Shown here one piece after another: positions 8,070 to 13,481 of a DNA stretch of 29,927 bases. Position 1 is the first letter of the stretch; each line of letters opens with the position of its first letter. The position numbers and the translations under genes were made by a program. The notes beneath the pieces are model-generated. The model saw nothing but the letters and a program-made list of their open reading frames with translations. It did no database searches and had not been told where the DNA came from. The stretch comes from a virus, in the IMG/VR virus record IMGVR_UViG_3300042565_001121, positions 1 through 29,927 of that record. The stretch is one strand, 5' to 3'.

Positions 8070-9117
8070 CATCGACGCCATACTGGCGGAGTCGGCCCGC
8101 GATGCGTACGACCTGAAGCGCAAGCACGCCGACGCCATGCACCAGCTCGAGGTCGCCAACGAGGCGCGCCGCCGAGCCGAGCAGGAACTGTCGGCGATGC
8201 TCCGGCTCGACAAGGCACGCCCGGCCGAGCCGCCGAAGTGGATGCGCTCGCCGCGCAAGGCCAGCGCCCACAGCGGTACGCCGTGGCTACTGCTGAGCGA
8301 CCTGCATTTCGATGAGGTTGTCGACCCGGCGCAGATCGGCGGCGTCAACAAGTACGACCGCGCCATCGCCGAGATGCGGCTACGCACCACGGTCGAGCAC
8401 ACGGTGAAGGTCTGCCGGGACTACTGGACCGGCGTCGCCTACGACGGCATCGTCGTGCCGCTGGCCGGCGACCTGTACGCCGGCGACATCCACGAAGAAC
8501 TGAAACACACCAACGCCGACACCATCATGGGTTCGGTGCTGCACTGGAGCGACCAGCTCGCCGCTGCGCTGTCGATGCTCGCCGACGAGTTCGGCAGGGT
8601 GCATGTGCCCGTCGTCGTCGGCAACCATGGCCGCACGACTCGCAAGCCGATGGCCAAGTTCCGGGCTCGGACGAACTGGGACTGGTTCACCGGCCATCTG
8701 CTCGCCCGAGAGTTCCGCAAGGACAACCGGATCACGTTCGACATCGCCGACTCGGCCGACGCCCTAGTGCAGTCCTACGGCCACACGGTCTGCGTGACGC
8801 ACGGCGACCAGGTGACCGGCGGCTCTGGCATCGGTGGTATCTGGCCGCCGATCATGCGGCTCGACGCCCGCAAGCGCGCCCGCTACGCAGCCGTACAGCA
8901 GCCGTACGACCTGCTCGTCATGGGCCACTGGCACCAGTTGACGTGGGGACCGAACTTCATCATCAACGGCTCACTCGTCGGCTACGACGAATACGCCGCC
9001 GTGTCGAACTTCGGCTTCCAGGAACCGGCGCAGGCGCTGTGGCTGATGACGCCGGAGCGTGGCCGCACCTGGATGGCGCCGATCTACGCCCAGGACCGTG
9101 CGAAGGAGGGCTGGTGA
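8056..9117 (+). CDS. Calcineurin-like metallophosphoesterase
   Basis: A 353-residue protein. Residues 1-55 form a charged helical N-terminus; the phosphoesterase domain starts near 76. Metal-binding motifs appear in order: 'SDLHFDE' (D82, H84), 'AGDLYAGD' (D139), 'GNHGR' (N190, H191), 'THGDQ' (H249) and 'GHWHQ' (H291, H293). That is the complete dinuclear-metal set, so it should be active as a phosphodiesterase or nuclease. The 'IHEELKHTNAD' segment after motif II is common in phage versions. Substrate unknown. It starts at GTG 14 bases inside the previous gene and overlaps the next by 4 bases. Its place near the end of the rightward lysis operon suggests late expression. Confidence 0.85.
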   Translation: MDTPDIDAILAESARDAYDLKRKHADAMHQLEVANEARRRAEQELSAMLRLDKARPAEPPKWMRSPRKASAHSGTPWLLLSDLHFDEVVDPAQIGGVNKYDRAIAEMRLRTTVEHTVKVCRDYWTGVAYDGIVVPLAGDLYAGDIHEELKHTNADTIMGSVLHWSDQLAAALSMLADEFGRVHVPVVVGNHGRTTRKPMAKFRARTNWDWFTGHLLAREFRKDNRITFDIADSADALVQSYGHTVCVTHGDQVTGGSGIGGIWPPIMRLDARKRARYAAVQQPYDLLVMGHWHQLTWGPNFIINGSLVGYDEYAAVSNFGFQEPAQALWLMTPERGRTWMAPIYAQDRAKEGW

Positions 9118-9347
9118 CCGGCACCGCCATCGTCGTCGTCTGGCACGACGCTCACGCTGATCGTGCGGGCGGCTGGGTGCTGCCCGCCGACATTGACGCC
9201 GAGCCCTACCGGGTGACGACGGTCGGGTGGCGCATCGAGCCGAAGCCGGGCCATGTCTCGCTTGCTCAGTCGATCGGCGACGACGGTGCGCTCGACCACA
9301 TCATCCATATTCCCGACGGCATGGTGATGGAGGTGACCGAGCTGTGA
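9114..9347 (+). CDS. Small conserved phage protein of unknown function
   Basis: A 77-residue protein with a compact beta-rich pattern: 'IVVVWHDAHADRAGGWV', 'TTVGWRIEPKPGHVSLAQS' and 'HIIHIPDGMVMEV'. Small proteins with a W-x-D-A then TVGW pattern are common in phages, with no assigned job that I know of. GTG at 9114 overlaps the preceding stop by 4 bases (GTGA), and the stop overlaps the next start the same way. Confidence 0.55.
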   Translation: MTGTAIVVVWHDAHADRAGGWVLPADIDAEPYRVTTVGWRIEPKPGHVSLAQSIGDDGALDHIIHIPDGMVMEVTEL

Positions 9348-9520
9348 TCGAGCACGCCCTGGCGGCCCTCGTCGCCGACGCCCGAAGCGCAGGACTGACG
9401 CAGATCGACCTGCTGTCGCTGGAGCGGCTACTGGTCCGCGCCGATGACCAGCGCCGACGGCTAGAGCAACACCGTCGCGACCTAATGACCGTGTACGACC
9501 TACTACCGCCTCACAACTGA
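9344..9520 (+). CDS. Small helical hypothetical protein
   Basis: A 58-residue, almost fully helical protein (Leu/Ala/Arg-rich, 'LLSLERLLVRADDQRRRLEQH'). It starts at GTG in a 4-base overlap and is the last gene before the terminator and attP. It is not recognised. Coding is supported by the overlap pattern and the lack of any competing frame. Confidence 0.5.
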   Translation: MIEHALAALVADARSAGLTQIDLLSLERLLVRADDQRRRLEQHRRDLMTVYDLLPPHN

Positions 9521-9550
9521 ATCGTTCGCTGCGCCCCCTGAGCAGCCCGA

Positions 9551-9593
9551 CGCCACGCCCCTCGCCGCAAGGCGGGGGGCTGTTGGCGTTTTC
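9551..9593 (+). terminator. Intrinsic terminator of the tail/lysis operon
   Basis: CGCCA (9551-9555) pairs with TGGCG (9584-9588), GCCCC with the G-run at 9574-9579, and CGCC (9563-9566) with GGCG (9571-9574) around a small GCAA-type loop; TTTT follows at 9589-9592. It sits 30 bases after the last gene of the rightward operon and just before attP, where it would protect the integrase from read-through. Confidence 0.75.
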
Positions 9594-9595
9594 AT

Positions 9596-9614
9596 CCCAC
9601 AATCGCCCCACAAT
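9596..9614 (+). repeat. Left pair of candidate integrase arm-type sites
   Basis: CCCACAATC at 9596-9604 and CCCACAAT at 9607-9614, 11 bases apart (about one helical turn). The same motif appears as a second pair right of the tRNA-like core, as expected for arm-type sites of a tyrosine integrase. The role is inferred from the arrangement. Confidence 0.55.
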
Positions 9615-9669
9615 TCACCAGGCACGCCGCGACGCCACCTGGCGAAATGCGGCGAGACGGAACGAGAAA

Positions 9670-9757
9670 CCCCAGGTCAGGGCACCTGTAGTGAGCTTGA
9701 CACGGTGGAGGTCTCCGGTTCGAGTCCGGCTACGCCCACCGTAAAGCCCCAGGTCAG
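9670..9757 (+). repeat. CCCCAGGTCAG direct repeats flanking the att core
   Basis: CCCCAGGTCAG occurs at 9670-9680 and 9747-9757, just outside the two ends of the tRNA-like core. These may be inner binding sites for integrase or excisionase. A third copy, extended to 16 identical bases with the left one, lies in the prim-pol gene at 21742-21757. Confidence 0.5.
9697..9740 (+). other. attP core: 3' half of tRNA-Val(GAC)
   Basis: From TTGACAC (9697-9703, an anticodon loop with GAC) the sequence reads through an anticodon 3' stem (GGTGG), a variable loop (AGGTC), a T-arm (CCGG-TTCGAGT-CCGG) and an acceptor 3' strand TACGCCC with discriminator A and CC. Upstream bases do not complete a tRNA, so this is a fragment, not a gene. 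Phage integrases commonly use such tRNA 3' ends as attB and restore the host tRNA on integration. A terminal T-C mismatch in the T-stem suggests that the phage copy differs slightly from the host or that the stem is four pairs here. Confidence 0.8.
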
Positions 9758-9801
9758 ACGGGGTGGCGAGCAGGTCGGGACGTTCGGACCTTGACCGCCA
9801 T

Positions 9802-9820
9802 CCCACAATCACCCACAATC
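9802..9820 (+). repeat. Right pair of candidate integrase arm-type sites
   Basis: CCCACAATC at 9802-9810 and again at 9812-9820, spaced 10 bases and in the same orientation as the left pair. The second copy ends 6 bases before the chosen integrase ATG, so integrase binding could also repress its own gene. Confidence 0.55.
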
Positions 9821-9826
9821 ACCGCC

Positions 9827-10909
9827 ATGACGAAGCGAGCATACGGGTCGGGCAGCAAGCGGGAGATCAGGCCGGGGGTGTGGGAGTTGCGAGCCGCCGG
9901 CCGTTCCAAGACGGTGCGAGGCTCGGCGAAGCAGGCCGAACAGGCGCTGGCGCAGATGGTCGTCGGAACCGGTGGCCGCACCGGCTCCAGCGATGCGACG
10001 CTCGCCGAGCTCGTCGAGCACTGGCTGGCGTCGGCGCGCCTCGAGGCGTCGAGCGTCGCCACCTACCGTGTCGCTCTCGCCCACCTGCCTGCCTCGCTCG
10101 GCCGCAAGCGGGTCGACAGGCTCAGCCTCGCCGACTTCGACCGTGGCTACGTCGACGCCGAGCGGGCCGGGGCCCCGGTGCATCAGGTGCACAAGTTGCA
10201 CACGGCGTTGTCATCGGCGCTGACGCAGGCGGTGCGGTGGGGGTGGATCGGTGCGCACCCGGCGCGCGGCGCACGCCTGCCGTCGCTGCCCGACCGCAAG
10301 GTGAAGCCACCGTCGGCGGCGCAGGTGCAACAGATCCTGGCCGAGGCGGCGAAGACCCTGCAGACGCACGCCTGGCTCCGTCTGGCCGTCACCACCGGTG
10401 CCCGGCGTGGCGAGGTGTTAGCACTTCGCTGGTCGGACATCGACCTCGATGCGGCGACGATGACCGTCGGCCGGTCGCTGAACGAGGACCGGACGGCCAA
10501 GGTCACGAAGACGAACCGAGTGCGGGTGGTGCGCCTCGACGCCGTCACGGTGGCGCTGCTGCGCCAGTGGCGCAACGGCCAGCGTGAGCGCGCCCTGGCG
10601 TGCGGCGCAAGGCTCGCCCGTGATCCGTTCGTCCTGTCGAACTCGCCGGATTCGTCCGTGCCGTGGCGACCCGACGGCACGACGCAACGGTTCCAGCGGC
10701 TGTGCGCCCGTGCCGGGGTGGAGGGCGTGCGGCTGCACGATCTGCGGCATGCCATGGCGTCGCAGTTGCTCGAGCGGGGCGTGTCGCCAGTGACCGTCGC
10801 CGGCCGTCTCGGCCACGCATCGACGACCACGACACTGCGCACCTACGCCCATGTCGTCAGCGGCGCCGATGCTGCTGCTGCCGACGTGATTGCCGACGTG
10901 ATCGGCTGA
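9827..10909 (+). CDS. int: Tyrosine integrase
   Basis: A 360-residue site-specific recombinase that integrates and excises the phage at the adjacent tRNA-Val att site. An arm-binding N-terminus (about 1-50) and SAM-like core-binding domain (about 55-145) precede the catalytic domain. Catalytic residues are visible: R193 in 'TGARRGE', a probable K228 in 'KTNRVR', H304 and R307 in 'HDLRH', H330 in 'LGH' and Y340 in 'LRTYAHV'. All are present, so it should be active. ATG at 9827 is preferred; TTG at 9791 would add 12 residues encoded by the arm repeats. Neither start has a strong ribosome site. The reading direction runs away from attP toward the immunity region, the usual temperate-actinophage layout. 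Confidence 0.95.
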   Translation: MTKRAYGSGSKREIRPGVWELRAAGRSKTVRGSAKQAEQALAQMVVGTGGRTGSSDATLAELVEHWLASARLEASSVATYRVALAHLPASLGRKRVDRLSLADFDRGYVDAERAGAPVHQVHKLHTALSSALTQAVRWGWIGAHPARGARLPSLPDRKVKPPSAAQVQQILAEAAKTLQTHAWLRLAVTTGARRGEVLALRWSDIDLDAATMTVGRSLNEDRTAKVTKTNRVRVVRLDAVTVALLRQWRNGQRERALACGARLARDPFVLSNSPDSSVPWRPDGTTQRFQRLCARAGVEGVRLHDLRHAMASQLLERGVSPVTVAGRLGHASTTTTLRTYAHVVSGADAAAADVIADVIG

Positions 10910-10910
10910 G

Positions 10911-10924
10911 TGTCGCGCGCGACA
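10911..10924. repeat. Perfect 14-bp palindrome after int
   Basis: TGTCGCGCGCGACA is fully self-complementary and begins 2 bases after the integrase stop. It could be a protein-binding site, or with the next hairpin part of the bidirectional end of the convergent int and repressor transcripts. Confidence 0.45.
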
Positions 10925-10935
10925 TGCGCGGCATG

Positions 10936-10963
10936 GCCTGACATGGTGGTCATGTCGTGAGGC
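10936..10963. terminator. Hairpin between convergent int and repressor genes
   Basis: GCCT-GACATG, loop GTGGT, CATGTC-(GTG bulge)-AGGC. The 10-bp stem lies between two converging genes, where a bidirectional terminator is expected. No T-tract is present on either side, so the terminator call is tentative. Confidence 0.4.
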
Positions 10964-10993
10964 ACGATCGCCAGGCATGGACAGAGGATCAGC

Positions 10994-11004
10994 GGGGGGG
11001 GGGG
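10994..11004 (+). repeat. G11 homopolymer
   Basis: Eleven consecutive G bases in the non-coding gap between int and the repressor's 3' end. Such a tract is prone to slippage in replication and to sequencing error, so its exact length should not be trusted. No gene crosses it. Confidence 0.7.
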
Positions 11005-11055
11005 CGTCTAGCGCGCACCCCCGGGTTACGGTGCGTCAGATGACGACCGACGACA

Positions 11056-11406
11056 TCACTGCGGCGATTGCTGCGACTCAGGTGCTGCTCGACGAGCTGC
11101 ATCTTCGAGTCGGGCGACTTGAGCAGTCAGCGCCACGATCTGTTCCGTCATCGACGCCAGAGCCGCCATCACCTGATCGTCTCGCTGGCTGACGACCGGC
11201 GGGGCCGGTGGGTTCTCGGGCCAGTCGAGCGGCCAGTCGAACGCCTGGGCGACGATCTCGCGCGTGTTCGCAGCACGGCGGTCCTCGCCACGCTCGATGC
11301 GATCCCACTGCGAGTGCGACGTGCCGCCCGCTTCGCCCGCCCGGCGCATCGACCAACCACGCCGTAAGCGCTCGTTTCGCACGATCTCGCCCTGTTCTGT
11401 GTTCAC
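11056..11406 (-). CDS. Immunity repressor candidate (XRE-type HTH)
   Basis: A 116-residue protein on the only leftward gene. Residues 6-50 form a Cro/CI-type HTH ('IVRNERLRRGWSMRRAGEA', then 'SHSQWDRIERGE'), followed by a Trp/Pro linker and a predicted C-terminal coiled coil ('MTEQIVALTAQVARLEDAA', about 85-103) for dimerisation. There is no LexA-like peptidase domain, so induction cannot go through self-cleavage. The start is GTG at 11406: the only ribosome-site candidate is absent, and a -10 box lies 7 bases upstream, so the mRNA is probably leaderless. TGGGCC-type inverted repeats overlap its promoter, allowing autoregulation. A Cro-like role is the alternative. Confidence 0.75.
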   Translation of the reverse strand: MNTEQGEIVRNERLRRGWSMRRAGEAGGTSHSQWDRIERGEDRRAANTREIVAQAFDWPLDWPENPPAPPVVSQRDDQVMAALASMTEQIVALTAQVARLEDAARRAAPESQQSPQ

Positions 11407-11422
11407 GGGGCCATTATGGGCC
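11407..11422. promoter_or_regulatory. Operator O1 over the leftward -10
   Basis: GGGGCCATTATGGGCC, an imperfect inverted repeat of the TGGGCC-type half-site found in O2 and O3. It covers the leftward -10 box and predicted start, so binding would shut off the repressor gene. Confidence 0.5.
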
Positions 11423-11441
11423 GTCTGAGTGTCTGAATCAA
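11413..11441 (-). promoter_or_regulatory. Leftward repressor promoter (leaderless)
   Basis: On the minus strand: TTGATT (complement of 11436-11441), 17-base spacer, CATAAT (complement of 11413-11418), then 6 bases to the repressor GTG. The predicted +1 falls on the start codon, with no ribosome site in between. Leaderless transcripts are common in actinobacteria. Confidence 0.65.
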
Positions 11442-11443
11442 AG

Positions 11444-11457
11444 GTGCCATAGGTCCC
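11444..11457. promoter_or_regulatory. Degenerate operator-like site
   Basis: GTGCCATAGGTCCC matches the O2 core GGGCCATTCGGCCC at 10 of 14 positions. It is weaker than the other three sites and may be a low-affinity operator or chance. Confidence 0.3.
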
Positions 11458-11466
11458 TAGTCCATA

Positions 11467-11482
11467 TGGGCCATTCGGCCCA
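11467..11482. promoter_or_regulatory. Operator O2
   Basis: TGGGCCATTCGGCCCA: perfect 6-bp arms around ATTC, lying between the divergent promoters about 26 bases upstream of the leftward -35 and 19 bases before the rightward -35. Confidence 0.6.
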
Positions 11483-11500
11483 GAACGGAACACTTTCGCC

Positions 11501-11529
11501 TTGACAGGTTGGGCCACATGGCCCATTGT
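11501..11529 (+). promoter_or_regulatory. Rightward early promoter
   Basis: Consensus TTGACA (11501-11506), 17-base spacer, CATTGT (11524-11529, keeping the key A2 and T6). It drives the excisionase-like gene and probably the long early operon. The predicted +1 is at or one base before GTG 11537, so this transcript may also be leaderless. O3 fills the spacer and touches the -10. Confidence 0.7.
11510..11525. promoter_or_regulatory. Operator O3 inside the rightward promoter
   Basis: TGGGCCACATGGCCCA: perfect 7-bp arms around CA. It occupies the spacer and first -10 bases of the rightward promoter, so a bound repressor would block early transcription. It is the best-formed member of the operator set. 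Confidence 0.65.
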
Positions 11530-11536
11530 GTCTCTC

Positions 11537-11788
11537 GTGGGGAACACACACACCGGAGGGGCTGACGCTCTGACCGTCATCGTCCAGGCCGACACCGCCA
11601 TCGTGGTCGGCGCCGCAGAGGCAGCCAAACGGCTGAACACGTCCGAGCAGCGGGTGCGCGAGTTCGTGCGGGCCGGGCTGCTGGCCACCGTGCCGCACCT
11701 GTCGACCGACGCCAAGTTGGCGATCGCCGTTCGCGAGCTCGAGCGGTTCGCCGCTCAGGGCACGACCCTGCGGGCGGTGGCGTCGTGA
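11537..11788 (+). CDS. Excisionase/MerR-like HTH protein
   Basis: An 83-residue protein with one winged-helix HTH of the excisionase/HTH_17 kind: 'GAAEAAKRLNTSEQRVREFV' then 'RAGLLATV' at about residues 25-52, plus a C-terminal helix. As the first gene of the rightward early operon it is placed like Cro or excisionase and could direct excision or control early genes. GTG at 11537 fits a leaderless message. The alternative is a rare CTG at 11570, which has GGAGGG 9 bases upstream and would remove 11 residues. It overlaps the next gene by 4 bases. Confidence 0.6.
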   Translation: MGNTHTGGADALTVIVQADTAIVVGAAEAAKRLNTSEQRVREFVRAGLLATVPHLSTDAKLAIAVRELERFAAQGTTLRAVAS

Positions 11789-12033
11789 ACGGCCCGCAGA
11801 TCGACGCCCACCTGAACACCCACGGCAGCCTGCCGAGGCACCGGCCGCCGTCGGTCGTCCAGCACAACCACGGCGCCCGGCACTACATCTCGCTCGGCAT
11901 CGGCAGCGTGGCGCTCGTCGCCACCACCGCCGAACTGGTGCAACTGATCGACGGTCTGTCCGACGTGCTTGGCGACGTGCGCATCGCCGACATGCGGGCC
12001 GTGATGGCACCGCTGCCGGAGGTGGCACAGTGA
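11785..12033 (+). CDS. Hypothetical early protein
   Basis: An 82-residue protein with a His-rich N-terminus ('HLNTHGSLPRHRPP', 'VVQHNHGARHYISLG') and a helical C-terminus. The 'ISLGIGSVALVATTAELVQLIDGL' stretch (about residues 36-59) resembles a short conserved fold seen in small phage early proteins, but I cannot name it. GTG start and stop are both in 4-base overlaps. Confidence 0.5.
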   Translation: MNGPQIDAHLNTHGSLPRHRPPSVVQHNHGARHYISLGIGSVALVATTAELVQLIDGLSDVLGDVRIADMRAVMAPLPEVAQ

Positions 12034-12125
12034 TCGCCGACTGGTCTGACCGGCTGGCCGCTATCGCCTGCCTCGCCGTGTGGGCCGCTGGCACCTACGC
12101 CTGGCTGCGCTGGTGCGACCGATGA
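12030..12125 (+). CDS. Very small single-span membrane protein
   Basis: A 31-residue product from GTG 12030 ('MIADWSDRLAAIACLAVWAAG' then 'TYAWLRWCDR') with one membrane span at residues 9-26. It fits exactly into the operon: GTG overlaps the upstream stop by 4 bases, and its TGA overlaps the downstream ATG by 4 bases. That fit is the main reason to call it real. Function unknown. Confidence 0.5.
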   Translation: MIADWSDRLAAIACLAVWAAGTYAWLRWCDR

Positions 12126-12421
12126 GCCGCCAACCGTTCACCATGCTGCTCGGTGGCCACGTCGCCAACCTGCGGCCGCTGGCCGACGCTCGCCCGTTCG
12201 ACTGGATGGACGACGAGCCGCTGACGGCGCTCGACCTGCAGCTGATCTGCGCCGTGCTCGGCCGCAGCGACATCAAGGCCGTCCGTGAGGCGGGCCGTCG
12301 CCTCGAGCACCACCATCGCCGCACCGCAACTCCCCTCAGCGGTGCAGGCCGCCCAGGCGTTCCCCGTGGAATCGGGTCGCAGCGCCTGGGCGTGATCGAC
12401 CCCGACGGAGGTGCCGCGTGA
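12122..12421 (+). CDS. Hypothetical early protein
   Basis: A 99-residue protein: an ordered N-terminal 65 residues ('FTMLLGGHVANLRPLADARPFDWMDD', written as a region spanning 6-31) and a His/Arg-rich, probably disordered C-terminus ('RRLEHHHRRTATPL'). It is not recognised. ATG in an ATGA overlap with the small membrane protein, and its stop overlaps the next GTG. Confidence 0.45.
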   Translation: MSRQPFTMLLGGHVANLRPLADARPFDWMDDEPLTALDLQLICAVLGRSDIKAVREAGRRLEHHHRRTATPLSGAGRPGVPRGIGSQRLGVIDPDGGAA

Positions 12422-12603
12422 TCTGGCACCTGTTGGCCTTCGCTGCCGGCGTGCAGCTCGGCCTTGCCGTCACCCTGTGGCGGCTCGGCGAGCAGCGCCA
12501 GGCGCTGCAGGACGAAGCCGAACGGCTCGACGAGCGTGCCGCCGAACTCGACCACCTGTGGAACATCGTCATCAGCGAGCGGCGCGGGGAGTGCGGGCGG
12601 TGA
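12418..12603 (+). CDS. Small membrane-anchored coiled-coil protein
   Basis: A 61-residue protein: membrane span at residues 3-21 ('WHLLAFAAGVQLGLAVTLW') then a charged coiled coil ('LGEQRQALQDEAERLDERAA'). This resembles an inner-membrane anchored coiled coil, but it lies in the early operon, far from the lysis genes, so I do not call it a spanin. Function unknown. Confidence 0.5.
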   Translation: MIWHLLAFAAGVQLGLAVTLWRLGEQRQALQDEAERLDERAAELDHLWNIVISERRGECGR

Positions 12604-12638
12604 AGCAGATCAACCAACTACATACATCAGGGGAGACA

Positions 12639-13481
12639 ATGAATACCGATCCATGCATTGAGATTGTGACCGTTACGCCGCCATTGGCGGCTGAGTGGCT
12701 CACGAGAAACCTGAAGAATCGCAAGGTCAGATTTAGCCAGGTAAACAAGTTGGCTCACGCCTTCAGTGTTGGGCAGTACATCTTGACCGGCGAGACTGTC
12801 AAGTTTGACGTCAGCGACGCGCTGATTGATGGGCAGCATCGCCTGCTGGCCGTCATCAAGGCCGATGTAGCGGTGCGAATGATTGTCGTTCGGGGCCTGC
12901 CTGTTGAGGCCTACGAGATCATCGATTCGGGCATCAAGAAGACCGTCGGAGACAGGCTGGGTGGATTGGGTGTCAAGAACTCCAACGACCTGGCTGCGAT
13001 GGCTAAGTTTGCCATCGCGCTGCGCAGGGGGATGAACCCCAACAACACATCAGCTCTTGCCGAGTATGTCTCTGACATCGATCAGCAGCACGACGTAACC
13101 GAGCATCTGAATGTTTACGAGACTGCGTTTAGGCTTGCCACTCGAACGATGTTCAAGAGGTCGGCCGCTGGTGGGCTCTTTGTCCACTTGATCCTGAGCG
13201 GATTCGACGCCGAGGACATCGATTCGTTTGCTGAGGGCGTTGCCACTGGGACTGATCTTGGCGGCACGGACTGCAGACTTGCAGTTCGCAATTGGCTTAT
13301 CAACAGAAAAGCCAACGGGCGGAAAACCGAGAGCGCCACCGAACTCGAAGTATTGATTCGGGGTTGGAACGCCTACGCGGCAGGTAGGCCGCTCAAGATT
13401 GTGAAGTCGATGGCCCGCAAAGGGGTGGAGTTCCCGCAGGTCTTGTGTCCCAAGGACCTCTTGGACGCTGCGGTGTCATGA
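12639..13481 (+). CDS. DGQHR-domain protein of low GC content
   Basis: A 280-residue protein with 'DALIDGQHRLLAVI' (DGQHRL at 64-69) and 'EIIDSGIKKTVGDRL' (93-107). This motif pair marks a phage family related to the DGQHR/ParB-like fold also found in DndB; its job is not established. ATG 12639 is chosen over the upstream GTG 12600 because GGGGAG lies just upstream of it. Two sampled 60-base lines are 50% and 55% GC against 68% in the next gene, and codons such as ATT, TTT, AGA and AAT are frequent, so it was probably acquired from a lower-GC source. It overlaps the exonuclease gene by 4 bases, so it is fully integrated in the operon. Confidence 0.65.
   Translation: MNTDPCIEIVTVTPPLAAEWLTRNLKNRKVRFSQVNKLAHAFSVGQYILTGETVKFDVSDALIDGQHRLLAVIKADVAVRMIVVRGLPVEAYEIIDSGIKKTVGDRLGGLGVKNSNDLAAMAKFAIALRRGMNPNNTSALAEYVSDIDQQHDVTEHLNVYETAFRLATRTMFKRSAAGGLFVHLILSGFDAEDIDSFAEGVATGTDLGGTDCRLAVRNWLINRKANGRKTESATELEVLIRGWNAYAAGRPLKIVKSMARKGVEFPQVLCPKDLLDAAVS

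Noticed and set aside
9661-9745. Complete tRNA gene
   Set aside because: Only the part from the anticodon loop to the 3' end is present; the D-arm, anticodon 5' stem and acceptor 5' strand are missing.
9615-9818. Minus-strand 67-residue frame across attP containing SRTRTGDL
   Set aside because: This peptide is a familiar artefact of reading a tRNA T-arm on the opposite strand; the DNA is the tRNA-derived att core.
10977-11192. 71-residue plus-strand frame antisense to the repressor 3' end
   Set aside because: It crosses the G11 tract and mirrors the repressor's coiled coil; the minus frame has an HTH and promoter.
12411-12638. Longer N-terminus for the DGQHR protein from the upstream open frame
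   Set aside because: The upstream part is Arg/Ala-rich and overlaps another gene; ATG 12639 has GGGGAG directly before it and matches the lower-GC segment.
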